This document shows, one piece after another, positions 1-8,167 of a stretch of DNA of 64,000 bases. Each line of letters begins with the position of its first letter. Position 1 is the stretch's first letter. Under the pieces are notes generated by a model that was not told the origin of the DNA, made no database searches, and worked only from the letters and a program-made list of their open reading frames with translations. The stretch is from the NCBI RefSeq assembly GCF_003853645.1, contig NZ_QTPO01000033.1, positions 1 to 64,000 of the forward strand. The letters run 5' to 3'. The translations under genes were made by a program, and so were the position numbers. The stretch is from Burkholderia sp. Bp9143 (GTDB taxonomy: Bacteria > Pseudomonadota > Gammaproteobacteria > Burkholderiales > Burkholderiaceae).

Positions 1-66
1 CTCGTCGGCAACTATTTCGCCTTCGCGGTGCTTGCCTGCGCCTTTGGGCCGCTGGTGAGAATGTGA
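1..66 (+). CDS. possible 3' end of a membrane protein gene, cut by the window edge
   Basis: Frame 1 is open from the first base and stops with TGA at 64-66. It gives a 21-residue tail, LVGNYFAFAVLACAFGPLVRM, rich in hydrophobic and small residues, as in the last membrane helix of a transporter. There is too little sequence to name a family. It could also be a chance open frame. Confidence 0.35.
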   Translation, partial: LVGNYFAFAVLACAFGPLVRM

Positions 67-589
67 ACAGGACCTAGTAAGAGCCTCGCGTCGAAAGACG
101 ACGCACGGACGTTTCCATCGCGCTGTCGCGCATCGCTGCTACGGGGCGGCAGCAGCTGCGGGAAACAGGTGATATTGTTGCGAAGTAAGCCATTCGAAAG
201 AATGGGACGATGTCCAAGTTGAATGGTTTTCTCGTAGGTCAAGTACTAAATTTCTTTCAAGAATCGTCAGAGGCCCGTGACGCGTACGCCGCACACACGT
301 GCCAGGACGTTGCGGGAGCGTCGCAAGGATCGAGAGACCGTCTGATGGATGCGGCGCGCTTCGACGGCCGGTTCAGTTAGGGATGTATTGAGGACGTCGA
401 AGCAATGGAGGCGTGCGCGGGATATGAACCCCGTGCCGATTCAGGCCGTCGATCCCGCGGGCGCGGACAGGCGAGTCATGCCGTGTGCAACGGCGAGCGT
501 GGAGTCGGCGCTTGCACGTCGACGATGTCGCCACGCGTGTGCGACGCTCGACGGCGCGCTCGCGGGCACGCACGTCGCCGTCTCGAGCG
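67..589. other. intergenic stretch, nothing recognised
   Basis: About 520 bases lie between the possible gene tail at the left edge and the end of slmA. Short open frames exist on both strands, but none looks like a protein family and all have arginine-rich, shadow-like composition. Base composition near 150-280 is less GC-rich than the genes around it. I see no clear terminator, tRNA or repeat here. Confidence 0.5.
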
Positions 590-1255
590 TTACTGCAGGA
601 TCAACCGCAAATGCGCATCGGCCTGCTCGGCGGGCGGCTTCTGGAACCCGCCCTTCGCGAAGCGGTGCCACCGGCCGATCACATAGCTGACAAGCAGGCT
701 CGCGCGGGCAGCGGGATCGTAGTCGGCCGGTAGCGCGAACGGCGCCGCGCCGTCCTGCGGCGCGTTGGCTTCCGTGCGCGCGACCCGCAGGCATTGCTTG
801 ACGGTCGCCTCGATGCGGTCGAGCAGCTGGTTCACGCGTTCGGTGAGCCGCTCGTCCTCGCCGACCAGCGCCTCGCCAGTCAGCACGCGCGTCATCCCAG
901 GGTTCTTCGCGGCGAAATTGAGCATGGTCAGCGCGATCGTGCGTGCCTGCAGCACGCCGTTCGGCTCCTTCGCGACGATCTGGTTGACGAGTCCGAACAG
1001 TGCCTGCTCGATGAATTCGATCAGCCCCTCGTACATCTTCGCCTTGCTGGTGAAGTGTCGGTACAGCGCGGCTTCCGACACGTCGAGCCGGGCCGCGAGC
1101 GCGGCGGTCGTGATTTTCTCGGGCTTGGGCGCCTCGAGCATCGCGGCGAGCGTCTGGAGGATCATCACGCGCCGCTCGCCCGGCTTCGGGCGCGGGCGGG
1201 ACGGTGTGGCCTGGTCTTCCGTTACGGATTGGTCCTGCGGGTAAGTCGGCTGCAT
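590..1255 (-). CDS. slmA: nucleoid occlusion factor SlmA (TetR-like)
   Basis: SlmA binds specific DNA sites over the nucleoid and stops FtsZ ring assembly there. The 221-residue protein has an N-terminal helix-turn-helix of TetR type (ITTAALAARLDVSEAALYRHF, about residues 45-65). It then closely follows the SlmA pattern, including LIEFIEQALFGLVNQIV and GMTRVLTGEALVGEDERL. Enterobacterial SlmA is about 198 residues; the extra length is a polar N-terminus. I chose ATG at 1255 because the frame upstream of it is proline/arginine-rich and does not resemble the family. The start overlaps the end of the HAD gene by 34 bases, so the two are probably co-transcribed behind argB. Confidence 0.85.
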   Translation of the reverse strand: MQPTYPQDQSVTEDQATPSRPRPKPGERRVMILQTLAAMLEAPKPEKITTAALAARLDVSEAALYRHFTSKAKMYEGLIEFIEQALFGLVNQIVAKEPNGVLQARTIALTMLNFAAKNPGMTRVLTGEALVGEDERLTERVNQLLDRIEATVKQCLRVARTEANAPQDGAAPFALPADYDPAARASLLVSYVIGRWHRFAKGGFQKPPAEQADAHLRLILQ

Positions 1256-2013
1256 TTCTGTCGCCCCGATCGTGTGCCCAGTCGGAGCGATTTTAACGAA
1301 CGAATGCGCTGATCGACATAATGCGGACGGCCGATGTTCGGCAGATGGCCTGGCAGATGGCCGGTGATCCATACGGTGCCGATGCCGAGGCGCTTGTAGC
1401 GCTTCAGGTGGCTGCGGGTGTCTTCGACGAGGATCGCGTCGGCGAGCCGCGCATGCGCGCCGCGCAAAATCCGGCGCAGCATCGCGTGGTCGGGCTTCGC
1501 GCGCCAGGTGCGGCGGTCGCGCATGTGCTCGATCGCGATCACGCGCTCGAACAGCCGCTCGATGCGCAGCTCGCGCAGCACCGCGCGCGCATAGTTCTCG
1601 GGCGCGTTGGTCAGCACGAACTTGCGGCCCGGCAGCGCGGCGACGATGCGCGCGAGGCCGCGCTCGGCGCGCAGCATCGCGGGCAGGTCGGTAAACGTGT
1701 GGACGACCCGCAGGAAGTCGTGAGGATCGATCGGATGATGGCGCGTGAGGCCGAGGAGCGCGGCGCCGTAGCGCTGCGTGTAGCCGGTGCGCAGACGGTC
1801 GGCTTCGGCGCGCCCGACGTGGAGTGTGTCGATGATGTACTGCGTCATCGCGCGGTTGATCTCCGGAAAGATCGCGTGCGATGCGTGGTGCAGCGTGTTG
1901 TCGAGATCGAACAGCCAGACGGGCGCGCCGGCGCGCGGCCGGCTGCGGGAGCTGCGCCGGCGTCGCAGCGACGCCGGCAGGTCGGGGCGGGAGGGTGGGC
2001 GGCGCGCGCTCAA
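1222..2013 (-). CDS. HAD-superfamily pyrimidine 5'-nucleotidase-like hydrolase
   Basis: This HAD-fold phosphatase probably dephosphorylates pyrimidine nucleotides or a related small phosphate (inference from the SDT1/YjjG-like subfamily). The catalytic motif FDLDNT (about residues 35-40) supplies the nucleophile Asp and acid/base Asp. Motif II is VLTNAP, and the later motif ILVEDTRSHL carries the magnesium-binding acidic residues. The likely start is TTG at 2013, overlapping the argB stop (TTGA), which suggests translational coupling. The first 30 residues are Arg/Pro-rich, so a downstream start is possible. The gene sits between argB and slmA, an arrangement often seen in Burkholderiales. 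Confidence 0.75.
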   Translation of the reverse strand: MSARRPPSRPDLPASLRRRRSSRSRPRAGAPVWLFDLDNTLHHASHAIFPEINRAMTQYIIDTLHVGRAEADRLRTGYTQRYGAALLGLTRHHPIDPHDFLRVVHTFTDLPAMLRAERGLARIVAALPGRKFVLTNAPENYARAVLRELRIERLFERVIAIEHMRDRRTWRAKPDHAMLRRILRGAHARLADAILVEDTRSHLKRYKRLGIGTVWITGHLPGHLPNIGRPHYVDQRIRSLKSLRLGTRSGRQKCSRLTRRTNP

Positions 2014-2909
2014 TGCGAGCGGATCATCGTGCCGAACGGCTGCTCGGTCAGGATTTCCAGCAGCACCGAGTGCTCGATCCGGCCGTCGACGATGTGCACC
2101 GACTTCACGCCGCTCTTCGCCGCGTCGAGCGCCGACGAGATCTTCGGCAGCATGCCGCCCGAGATCGTGCCGTCCTCGAACAGCGCGTCGATCTCGCGCG
2201 CGGACAGGTCGGTCAGCAGGTTGCCGTCCTTGTCCATCACGCCGGGGATGTTGGTCATCATCAGCAGCTTCTCGGCGTTCAGCACGGTCGCGAGCTTGCC
2301 GGCGACGAGGTCGGCATTGATGTTGTACGACAGGCCATCCTCGCCGAAGCCGATCGGCGAGATCACCGGGATGAACGCGTCATCCTGCAGCGCCTTCACG
2401 ACCGCCGGGTTGATCGCCTCGACTTCGCCGACCTGGCCGATATCGATGTACTGGCCCGGGTTGTCGCGGTCCGGCATCAGCAGCTTGCGCGCGTGGATCA
2501 GGCCGCCGTCCTTGCCCGTCAGGCCCACCGCGTGGCCGCCGAAGTGGTTGATCAGCATCACGATGTCCTGCTGCACTTCGCCGCCCAGCACCCACTCGAC
2601 GACTTCCATCGTTTCTTCGTCGGTGACGCGCATGCCCTGGATGAAGGTGCCGGCCTTGCCGATCTTCTTCAGTGCGTGATCGATCTGCGGACCGCCGCCG
2701 TGGACGATCACCGGATTGATGCCGACCAGTTTCAGCAGGATCACGTCGCGTGCGAAGCCCTGCTTGAGCCGCTCTTCCGTCATCGCGTTGCCGCCGTATT
2801 TGATCACCACGGTCTTGCCGTGGTAACGGCGGATGTACGGCAGCGCCTCGGCGAGGATTTCTGCCTTCAGCGTGGGGGCGATCTGCGAGAGGTCGATGGG
2901 CTCGGACAT
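2010..2909 (-). CDS. argB: acetylglutamate kinase
   Basis: ArgB phosphorylates N-acetylglutamate with ATP in the second step of arginine biosynthesis, in the cytoplasm. The 299-residue protein has the amino-acid-kinase fold signatures: VVIKYGGNAM near the N-terminus for the phosphate loop, VIVHGGGPQI for substrate binding, and a C-terminal GGMLPKISSALDA segment. Length matches the family. ATG at 2909 was chosen because MSEPIDLSQIAPTLKAEIL is the usual N-terminus; the frame open further upstream is non-conserved. A possible -10 (TACAAT read on the minus strand, 2953-2948) lies about 40 bases upstream. It leads the argB-HAD-slmA operon. Confidence 0.95.
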   Translation of the reverse strand: MSEPIDLSQIAPTLKAEILAEALPYIRRYHGKTVVIKYGGNAMTEERLKQGFARDVILLKLVGINPVIVHGGGPQIDHALKKIGKAGTFIQGMRVTDEETMEVVEWVLGGEVQQDIVMLINHFGGHAVGLTGKDGGLIHARKLLMPDRDNPGQYIDIGQVGEVEAINPAVVKALQDDAFIPVISPIGFGEDGLSYNINADLVAGKLATVLNAEKLLMMTNIPGVMDKDGNLLTDLSAREIDALFEDGTISGGMLPKISSALDAAKSGVKSVHIVDGRIEHSVLLEILTEQPFGTMIRSH

Positions 2910-3215
2910 GGCGGCGGCTCTGGCTGGGAACGGTTGAAACAGGGCGAATTGTACAGGAGTGGCGCAGCGCAGCATCGGGTTTTTGGGCTGGCCGGACGGC
3001 GGATCGCGCGGGTCCCGCGCCGCGCGCGGCGGCCCGCCGGCCGTGGTGCCGGACCCTGCGCCGGGCCCTGCGGCAGCGGTGCGGGCGGGGCGGCGCCCGG
3101 CGTGTGCGGCGGTGTCGGCGGCACGCATCGGCCGGACGGCCGACGTGCAAAATCCGTGCGTCGCGCTATGCTTGTCGCGTAGGGTGACGTTCATGCCCGC
3201 TTTCGCGCTTTCGCC
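2910..3215. other. divergent intergenic region, argB / small Cys-rich gene
   Basis: About 300 very GC-rich bases separate argB (minus) from the small cysteine-rich gene (plus). A TACAAT hexamer on the minus strand (2953-2948) could be the argB -10 box, without a convincing -35. I see no gene. Confidence 0.4.
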
Positions 3216-3440
3216 ATGACCGATTCCGCCGCCGACGCCCGTTCGACCCCGCGCCGCGCGCGTTGCCCGCACTGCGGGCGCGGCTTCGACTGCGGCGCCC
3301 GCACGCAGCCGTTCGAGTGCTGGTGCGCGTCGATGCCGACCGTGCCCGGCGGCGCGCCGCCTGCGGCCGGTACGCGCTGCCGCTGCCCGGAGTGCCTCGC
3401 CGACGAGATCGCGCAGCGCATGGCCGGCGCGGCTGGCTGA
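3216..3440 (+). CDS. small cysteine-rich CWC-type protein
   Basis: This 74-residue protein has a CPHCGRGFDCG knuckle, then a CWC triplet (residues about 35-37) and a CRCPECL knuckle, so it probably binds one or two metal ions. The pattern matches the cysteine-rich CWC family, whose function is unknown. The ATG at 3216 gives a complete domain with a short Ala/Arg-rich lead. It stands 113 bases before regB in the same direction, so it may share regulation with it, but nothing in the sequence ties it to the redox system. Confidence 0.7.
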   Translation: MTDSAADARSTPRRARCPHCGRGFDCGARTQPFECWCASMPTVPGGAPPAAGTRCRCPECLADEIAQRMAGAAG

Positions 3441-3553
3441 CGGTGCAGGCCCGTGCAACCGGACGAGCCACCGGCTCGCCCCGGCGGTCCATTGATCCTT
3501 CCCGATCCGGCCCCCGGTAGAGGCCCCGGGTGCTAAACGGGTAAACTGCTCGG

Positions 3554-4972
3554 ATGCAACGAATCACCACCACCGGGCGCGTCAACCTCAGTCACCTGTT
3601 CTGGCTGCGCAATCTTGCGATCATCGGCCAGCTCGTGACGATCGGCGTCGTGCAGACCTATTTCGGCGTGCACCTGCCGTTGCCGGCGATGCTGATGGTC
3701 ATCGCGCTCGAAATCGTTTTCAACGCGCTGACCTGGGTGCGCGTGCTGCGCGCGCGGCCCGAGACCAATTTCGAGCTGCTCGGCCAGCTGTGGGTCGATC
3801 TCGGCGCGCTGTCGGCGCTGCTGTTCCTGTCGGGCGGCACGACCAACCCGTTCGTGTCGCTGTACCTGCCGTCGCTCGCCATCGCGGCGGCCGTGCTGCC
3901 GTGGCATCTGATGATCTGGCTCGCGGCATTCGCGGTCGCGTGCTACGCGGCGCTCGGTTTCGATTCGGTGCCGCTCAACATGGACAACCCGGCGAACCTG
4001 TTCGACTACTACCGCACCGGGATGTGGGCGAACTTCATGGTCAGCGTCGGGCTGATCGCGTGGTTCGTCGCGCGCATGTCGAACGCGCTGCGCCAGCGCG
4101 ACTCGGCGCTCGGCGAAGCGCAGGCGCACCTGCTGCGCGACGAGCGGGCGGTCGCGCTCGGCGTGCAGGCCGCCACCGTCGCGCACGAGATGGGCACGCC
4201 GCTGTCGACGATCGCGATGCTCGCGGAGGAGCTGCGCGACGCGGCGCGCGCTGATCCGGGGCTCGCGCGCTACGAAGCCGACCTGAAGGTGCTGGAAGAA
4301 CAGATGACGCTCTGCACGTCGGCGCTGGCGCGCCTGCGCAGCCGTGCGAGCGCGCCGGCGAGCCGCCAGCCGGTGGACGACTGGCTCGACACGTTCGTCG
4401 AGCACTGGCGCCTGCGGCATCCGCATGTGCAGTTTGAATTGCTCGGCGCGCGTCCGTCGGGCGTCGGGCTCGACGACACGGTCGCGGCCGGCCAGATCCT
4501 GACGATCCTGCTCGACAACGCCGCGCGGGCGAGCCCGCATCGCGTGACGCTGGCCGCGAAGCTCGCGCACAACGAGCGGGCGGCCGACCGGATCGAATTC
4601 GAAGTATGCGACGACGGCCCCGGTATTCCGGCCGCGTTGCGCGAATCGCTCGGCGCGATGCCGGTCGACAGCACGCAGGGCGGGCACGGGGTCGGCCTGT
4701 ATCTTGCGTTCAGCGCGGCCGTGCGCCTCGGCGGCGAGATCGAGCTGTCCGATGTCACGCCGCGCACGGCGGGCGGCAACGGGCGCGCCGGTGGCGGCGC
4801 GAACGGTCACGCCGCTGCCGCGTCGGGCCAGCGCGCGACCGAACGAGCGGTAGCCGCGCCGGACGGCCGCCCGGCCGGCCGCCCGGCCGGTGCGCCGGGC
4901 CGCGGCACGCGCGCGGTGCTGCGCCTGCCGGTGGCGCGCATCGCGGCGCCGGCCGCCTCAACCAACACGTAG
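3554..4972 (+). CDS. regB: redox sensor histidine kinase, RegB/PrrB family
   Basis: This membrane sensor kinase of the RegB/PrrB/ActS family controls genes according to redox state. The N-terminal ~180 residues hold about six hydrophobic helices, and a GGTTNPF segment (about residues 96-102) matches the GGXXNPF quinone-site motif of RegB. The H-box is AHEMGTPLSTIAMLAEEL (His about 214). A cysteine follows in MTLCTSAL, near where RegB has its redox-active Cys. N-box LLDNAARASP and G-boxes CDDGPGIP and GGHGVGLYLA are intact. A Gly/Ala/Pro-rich insert of about 50 residues interrupts the C-terminal end of the ATPase domain. regA follows after 13 bases. Confidence 0.85.
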   Translation: MQRITTTGRVNLSHLFWLRNLAIIGQLVTIGVVQTYFGVHLPLPAMLMVIALEIVFNALTWVRVLRARPETNFELLGQLWVDLGALSALLFLSGGTTNPFVSLYLPSLAIAAAVLPWHLMIWLAAFAVACYAALGFDSVPLNMDNPANLFDYYRTGMWANFMVSVGLIAWFVARMSNALRQRDSALGEAQAHLLRDERAVALGVQAATVAHEMGTPLSTIAMLAEELRDAARADPGLARYEADLKVLEEQMTLCTSALARLRSRASAPASRQPVDDWLDTFVEHWRLRHPHVQFELLGARPSGVGLDDTVAAGQILTILLDNAARASPHRVTLAAKLAHNERAADRIEFEVCDDGPGIPAALRESLGAMPVDSTQGGHGVGLYLAFSAAVRLGGEIELSDVTPRTAGGNGRAGGGANGHAAAASGQRATERAVAAPDGRPAGRPAGAPGRGTRAVLRLPVARIAAPAASTNT

Positions 4973-4985
4973 ACGGAGAAACCAC

Positions 4986-5528
4986 ATGAGCGAGAACAAT
5001 TTCCTGGTGATCGACGACAACGAGGTGTTCGCGGGCACGCTCGCGCGCGGCCTCGAGCGCCGCGGCTATGCGGTCCAGCAGGCGCACGACAAGGAGGCGG
5101 CGCTGCGGCTCGCGGCCGGCGGCAAGTTCCAGTTCATCACCGTCGACCTGCATCTCGGCGACGATTCGGGCCTGAGCCTGATCGCGCCGTTGTGCGACCT
5201 GCAGCCCGACGCGCGGATTCTCGTGCTGACCGGCTACGCGAGCATCGCGACTGCCGTGCAGGCCGTGAAGGAGGGCGCCGACAACTATCTCGCGAAGCCT
5301 GCGAACATCGAGTCGATCCTGGCCGCGCTGCAGACCAACGCGAGCGAAGTGCAGGCCGACGAGGCGCTCGAGAATCCGGTCGTGCTGTCGGTCGACCGCC
5401 TCGAATGGGAGCACATCCAGCGCGTGCTCGCGGAGAACAACAACAACATCTCGGCAACCGCGCGCGCACTGAACATGCACCGCCGCACGCTGCAGCGCAA
5501 GCTCGCGAAGAAGCCGGTGCGCCAGTAA
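4986..5528 (+). CDS. regA: response regulator, RegA/PrrA/ActR family
   Basis: This is the partner of the upstream RegB-like kinase. The 180-residue protein has a receiver domain (DDNEVFAGTL acidic pocket, phospho-acceptor Asp in ITVDLHLGDD, conserved Lys in YLAKPA). A short linker leads to a Fis-type helix-turn-helix ending in ALNMHRRTLQRKLAKKP, the RegA recognition helix signature. ATG at 4986 has GGAG seven bases upstream; the frame open further upstream lies inside regB. In relatives this pair tunes respiration, carbon or nitrogen metabolism to oxygen. The targets here cannot be read from the window. Confidence 0.88.
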   Translation: MSENNFLVIDDNEVFAGTLARGLERRGYAVQQAHDKEAALRLAAGGKFQFITVDLHLGDDSGLSLIAPLCDLQPDARILVLTGYASIATAVQAVKEGADNYLAKPANIESILAALQTNASEVQADEALENPVVLSVDRLEWEHIQRVLAENNNNISATARALNMHRRTLQRKLAKKPVRQ

Positions 5529-5563
5529 GCGGCGCGGCGGCATCGGCCGGCCGCATCAAAGAA

Positions 5564-5590
5564 AACGGGCGGCCCGCCGGGCCGCCCGTT
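5564..5590. terminator. bidirectional terminator between regA and hslU
   Basis: A 10-bp perfect stem (AACGGGCGGC / GCCGCCCGTT) with a 7-base loop lies between the converging regA and hslU genes. An A-rich flank on the left serves as the T-tract for the minus strand and a short T-run follows on the right. Confidence 0.75.
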
Positions 5591-5611
5591 TCGCATCCGA
5601 CGCCGCGCGCG

Positions 5612-6955
5612 TTACAGCACGTAGCGCGACAGGTCTTCGTCCTGCGACACTTCGCCGAGCGCGCGGTCGACATACTTCGCGTCGATCGTCACGCGCTCGC
5701 CGGCATGGTTGCCGGCCGAGAACGACACTTCCTCGAGCAGTTTCTCGATCACCGTGTACAGCCGGCGCGCACCGATGTTCTCGGTCTTCTCGTTGACCGC
5801 ATACGCGATCTCGGCGAGGCGGCGGATGCCGTCTTCGGCGAACTCGAGCTGCACGTCTTCGGTAGCGAGCAGCGCCTGATACTGCTTGACGAGGCTCGCG
5901 TCGGTCGCGACGAGGATCGCCTCGAAATCCTTCACCGATAGCGAGTCGAGCTCGACGCGGATCGGGAAGCGGCCCTGCAGTTCGGGAATCAGGTCGCTCG
6001 GCTTCGCGAGGTGGAACGCGCCGCTCGCGATGAACAGGATGTGATCGGTCTTCACCATCCCGTACTTCGTGTTGACCGTCGTGCCTTCGACGAGCGGCAG
6101 CAGGTCGCGCTGCACGCCCTGGCGCGACACTTCGCCGCCGCTGCCTTCGTTGTTGCGCGACGTGATCTTGTCGATCTCGTCGAGGAACACGATGCCGTTC
6201 TGCTCGACGTTCTGCACGGCCTTCGTCTTCACTTCCTCGTCGTTGAGCATCTTGGCCGCTTCCTCGTCGGTCAGCAGCTTCAACGCTTCCTTGATCTTCA
6301 CCTTGCGGCGCTGCTTCTTGCCGCTGCCGAGGTTCGAGAACATCGAGCGGATCTGCTCGGTCATCTCTTCCATCCCCGGCGGCGCCATGATGTCCATGCC
6401 CACCGACGGCTGCTCGATATCGAGCTCGACTTCCTTGTCGTCGAGCTGGCCTTCGCGCAGGCGCTTGCGGAAGGTCTGGCGCGTCGCGTTGTTGTCGTCG
6501 TTCGCGTGTTCGGCATTGCCGCCGAAGCCCACCGCGCGCGGTTGCGGCAGCAGGATGTCGAGGATGCGGTCTTCCGCCTGGTCGGTCGCCTTGCTGCGCA
6601 CCTTGCGCATCTCGGATTCGCGCGTCTGCTTGACCGAGATCTCGATCAGGTCGCGCACGATGCTGTCGACGTCGCGGCCGACGTAACCGACTTCGGTGAA
6701 CTTGGTCGCTTCGATCTTGATGAACGGTGCGTCGGCGAGCTTCGCGAGGCGGCGCGCGATTTCGGTCTTGCCGACGCCCGTCGGCCCGATCATCAGGATG
6801 TTCTTCGGCGTGATTTCCTGGCGCAGCGGGTCGGCGACCTGCTGGCGGCGCCAGCGGTTGCGCAGCGCGACCGCGACGGCCTTCTTCGCGTTGGCCTGGC
6901 CGATGATGTGCTTGTCGAGTTCCGAGACGATCTCGGCAGGGGTCATGGTGCTCAT
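5612..6955 (-). CDS. hslU: HslU, ATPase subunit of the HslUV protease
   Basis: HslU is the AAA+ unfoldase that feeds misfolded and regulatory proteins into the HslV peptidase. The 447-residue protein has Walker A GPTGVGKT (57-64), Walker B IVFLDEID (about 250-257) and the long I-domain between them. The C-terminal RYVL tail inserts into HslV. ATG at 6955 gives the canonical MSTMTPAEIVSELDKHIIGQ start; the frame above it overlaps hslV and is not conserved. It lies 10 bases downstream of hslV in one operon. Confidence 0.97.
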   Translation of the reverse strand: MSTMTPAEIVSELDKHIIGQANAKKAVAVALRNRWRRQQVADPLRQEITPKNILMIGPTGVGKTEIARRLAKLADAPFIKIEATKFTEVGYVGRDVDSIVRDLIEISVKQTRESEMRKVRSKATDQAEDRILDILLPQPRAVGFGGNAEHANDDNNATRQTFRKRLREGQLDDKEVELDIEQPSVGMDIMAPPGMEEMTEQIRSMFSNLGSGKKQRRKVKIKEALKLLTDEEAAKMLNDEEVKTKAVQNVEQNGIVFLDEIDKITSRNNEGSGGEVSRQGVQRDLLPLVEGTTVNTKYGMVKTDHILFIASGAFHLAKPSDLIPELQGRFPIRVELDSLSVKDFEAILVATDASLVKQYQALLATEDVQLEFAEDGIRRLAEIAYAVNEKTENIGARRLYTVIEKLLEEVSFSAGNHAGERVTIDAKYVDRALGEVSQDEDLSRYVL

Positions 6956-6965
6956 GGGGCGGTCC

Positions 6966-7502
6966 TTACTCGATCGTTTCGATGATGCGGTTGTGGTTCG
7001 TGTAGATGCACATGTCGCCGGCGATCTCGAGCGACTTCTCGACGATCTCGCGCGGGGACAGCTCGGTGTTCTCCGCGAGCGCGCGGGCCGCGGCCTGCGC
7101 ATAGGCGCCGCCCGAACCGATCGCGCAGATGCCGCCTTCCGGGTCGAGCACGTCGCCGTTGCCGGTGATCACGAGCGTGGTGGTGGCATCGGCCGTGATC
7201 AGCATCGCCTCGAGGCGGCGCAGCATCCGGTCGGTGCGCCAGTCCTTCGCGAGCTCGACGGCCGCGCGGGTCAGGTTGCCCTGGTGCTTCTCGAGCTTCG
7301 CCTCGAAGCGATCGAGCAGCGAGAACGCATCGGCGGTGCCGCCCGCGAATCCGACCAGTACCTGGTTGTTGTAGATCCGCCGCACTTTCCGCGCGCCACC
7401 CTTCATGACGATGTTGCCGAGGGTTACCTGGCCGTCGCCGCCGAGCGCGACCTTGTCGCCGCGCCGGACCGAAACGATGGTCGTGCCGTGAAATTGCTCC
7501 AT
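6966..7502 (-). CDS. hslV: HslV, peptidase subunit of the HslUV protease
   Basis: HslV forms the double-hexamer peptidase chamber. The precursor starts MEQFHGTTIVSVRR; the N-terminal threonine nucleophile is exposed after removal of the short propeptide. The 178-residue length and the GDGQVTLG and GSGGAYAQAAARAL segments are typical. It is the first gene of hslVU, 10 bases ahead of hslU. A heat-shock-like promoter lies about 100 bases upstream. Confidence 0.97.
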   Translation of the reverse strand: MEQFHGTTIVSVRRGDKVALGGDGQVTLGNIVMKGGARKVRRIYNNQVLVGFAGGTADAFSLLDRFEAKLEKHQGNLTRAAVELAKDWRTDRMLRRLEAMLITADATTTLVITGNGDVLDPEGGICAIGSGGAYAQAAARALAENTELSPREIVEKSLEIAGDMCIYTNHNRIIETIE

Positions 7503-7600
7503 CTGCGTTCCTTGAGAAAAACGGGGAAGAGTCGGGCGGCGCGGGGCGCCGCCGCGTGAATCGCAGTGCGCCGGGGAGCGGCCCGGCGCGCGTCCGTTTC

Positions 7601-7628
7601 ATTTTAGGGCGGGCGCCGGGATATCAAG
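7601..7628 (-). promoter_or_regulatory. possible heat-shock (sigma-32-like) promoter of hslVU
   Basis: Read on the minus strand, CTTGATA and CCTAAAAT are separated by 13 bases, close to the sigma-32 pattern CTTGAAA, 13-15 bases, CCCCATNT. The same bases could also serve as a sigma-70 promoter (TTGATA, 15 bases, TAAAAT). hslVU is heat-induced in other proteobacteria, which fits; the call here rests on motif matching by eye. Confidence 0.5.
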
Positions 7629-7689
7629 AGGGGGATGCAAATCGCCGGCCGGCCGGGAACCGGTGCCGGAAAAGGTGCCGGAAAAACAA

Positions 7690-7715
7690 AAAGCGCGCGG
7701 CAGGCCGCGCGCTTT
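7690..7715 (-). terminator. Rho-independent terminator of dksA
   Basis: A GC-rich stem (AAAGCGCGCGGC / GCCGCGCGCTTT) sits about 35 bases after the dksA stop. On the minus strand it is followed by TTTTTGTTTTTC. Confidence 0.85.
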
Positions 7716-7750
7716 CGGGAAGCAGCGTGTCGGAGCGGAACGCCGCTCGA

Positions 7751-8167
7751 TCAGTCGCCGAACAGCTTCTGGCGCAGCTCGCGGCGCTCTTGCGCCTCGA
7801 GCGACAGCGTGGCCGTCGGGCGCGCGAGCAGGCGCGGGATGCCGATCGGTTCGCCGGTTTCCTCGCACCAGCCGTAATCGCCGGAGTCGATGCGGGCGAG
7901 CGACTGCTGAACCTTCTTGAGGAGCTTGCGTTCGCGATCGCGCGTACGCAGTTCGAGCGCGTGCTCTTCCTCGATCGTCGCGCGATCGGCGGGATCGGGC
8001 ACGATCACCGTCTCGCGCAGGTTCTCGGTCGTCTGGCCTGCGTTCTTGAGGATGTCCGCCTGCAACTGTTCGAGCCGATTTTTGAAGAAGGCGAGCTGAT
8101 CCTCATTCATGTAATCCTTGTCGCTCATCTTCAGGATTTCGGCTTCGGTCAAGAGTTTCTTCGTCAT
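7751..8167 (-). CDS. dksA: RNA polymerase-binding transcription factor DksA, single-cysteine type
   Basis: DksA enters the RNA polymerase secondary channel and, with ppGpp, resets transcription in starvation. The 138-residue protein has the coiled coil with conserved tip acids in PDPADRA (Asp58, Asp61) and the globular domain RIDSGDYGWCEETGEPIGIP. Only Cys101 of the four zinc-finger cysteines is present. The other positions read Thr104, Ser122 and Ala125, so a zinc site as in E. coli cannot form. One-cysteine and cysteine-free DksA forms exist in other proteobacteria. ATG at 8167 gives full family length. It stands alone, ending in a strong terminator. Confidence 0.93.
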   Translation of the reverse strand: MTKKLLTEAEILKMSDKDYMNEDQLAFFKNRLEQLQADILKNAGQTTENLRETVIVPDPADRATIEEEHALELRTRDRERKLLKKVQQSLARIDSGDYGWCEETGEPIGIPRLLARPTATLSLEAQERRELRQKLFGD

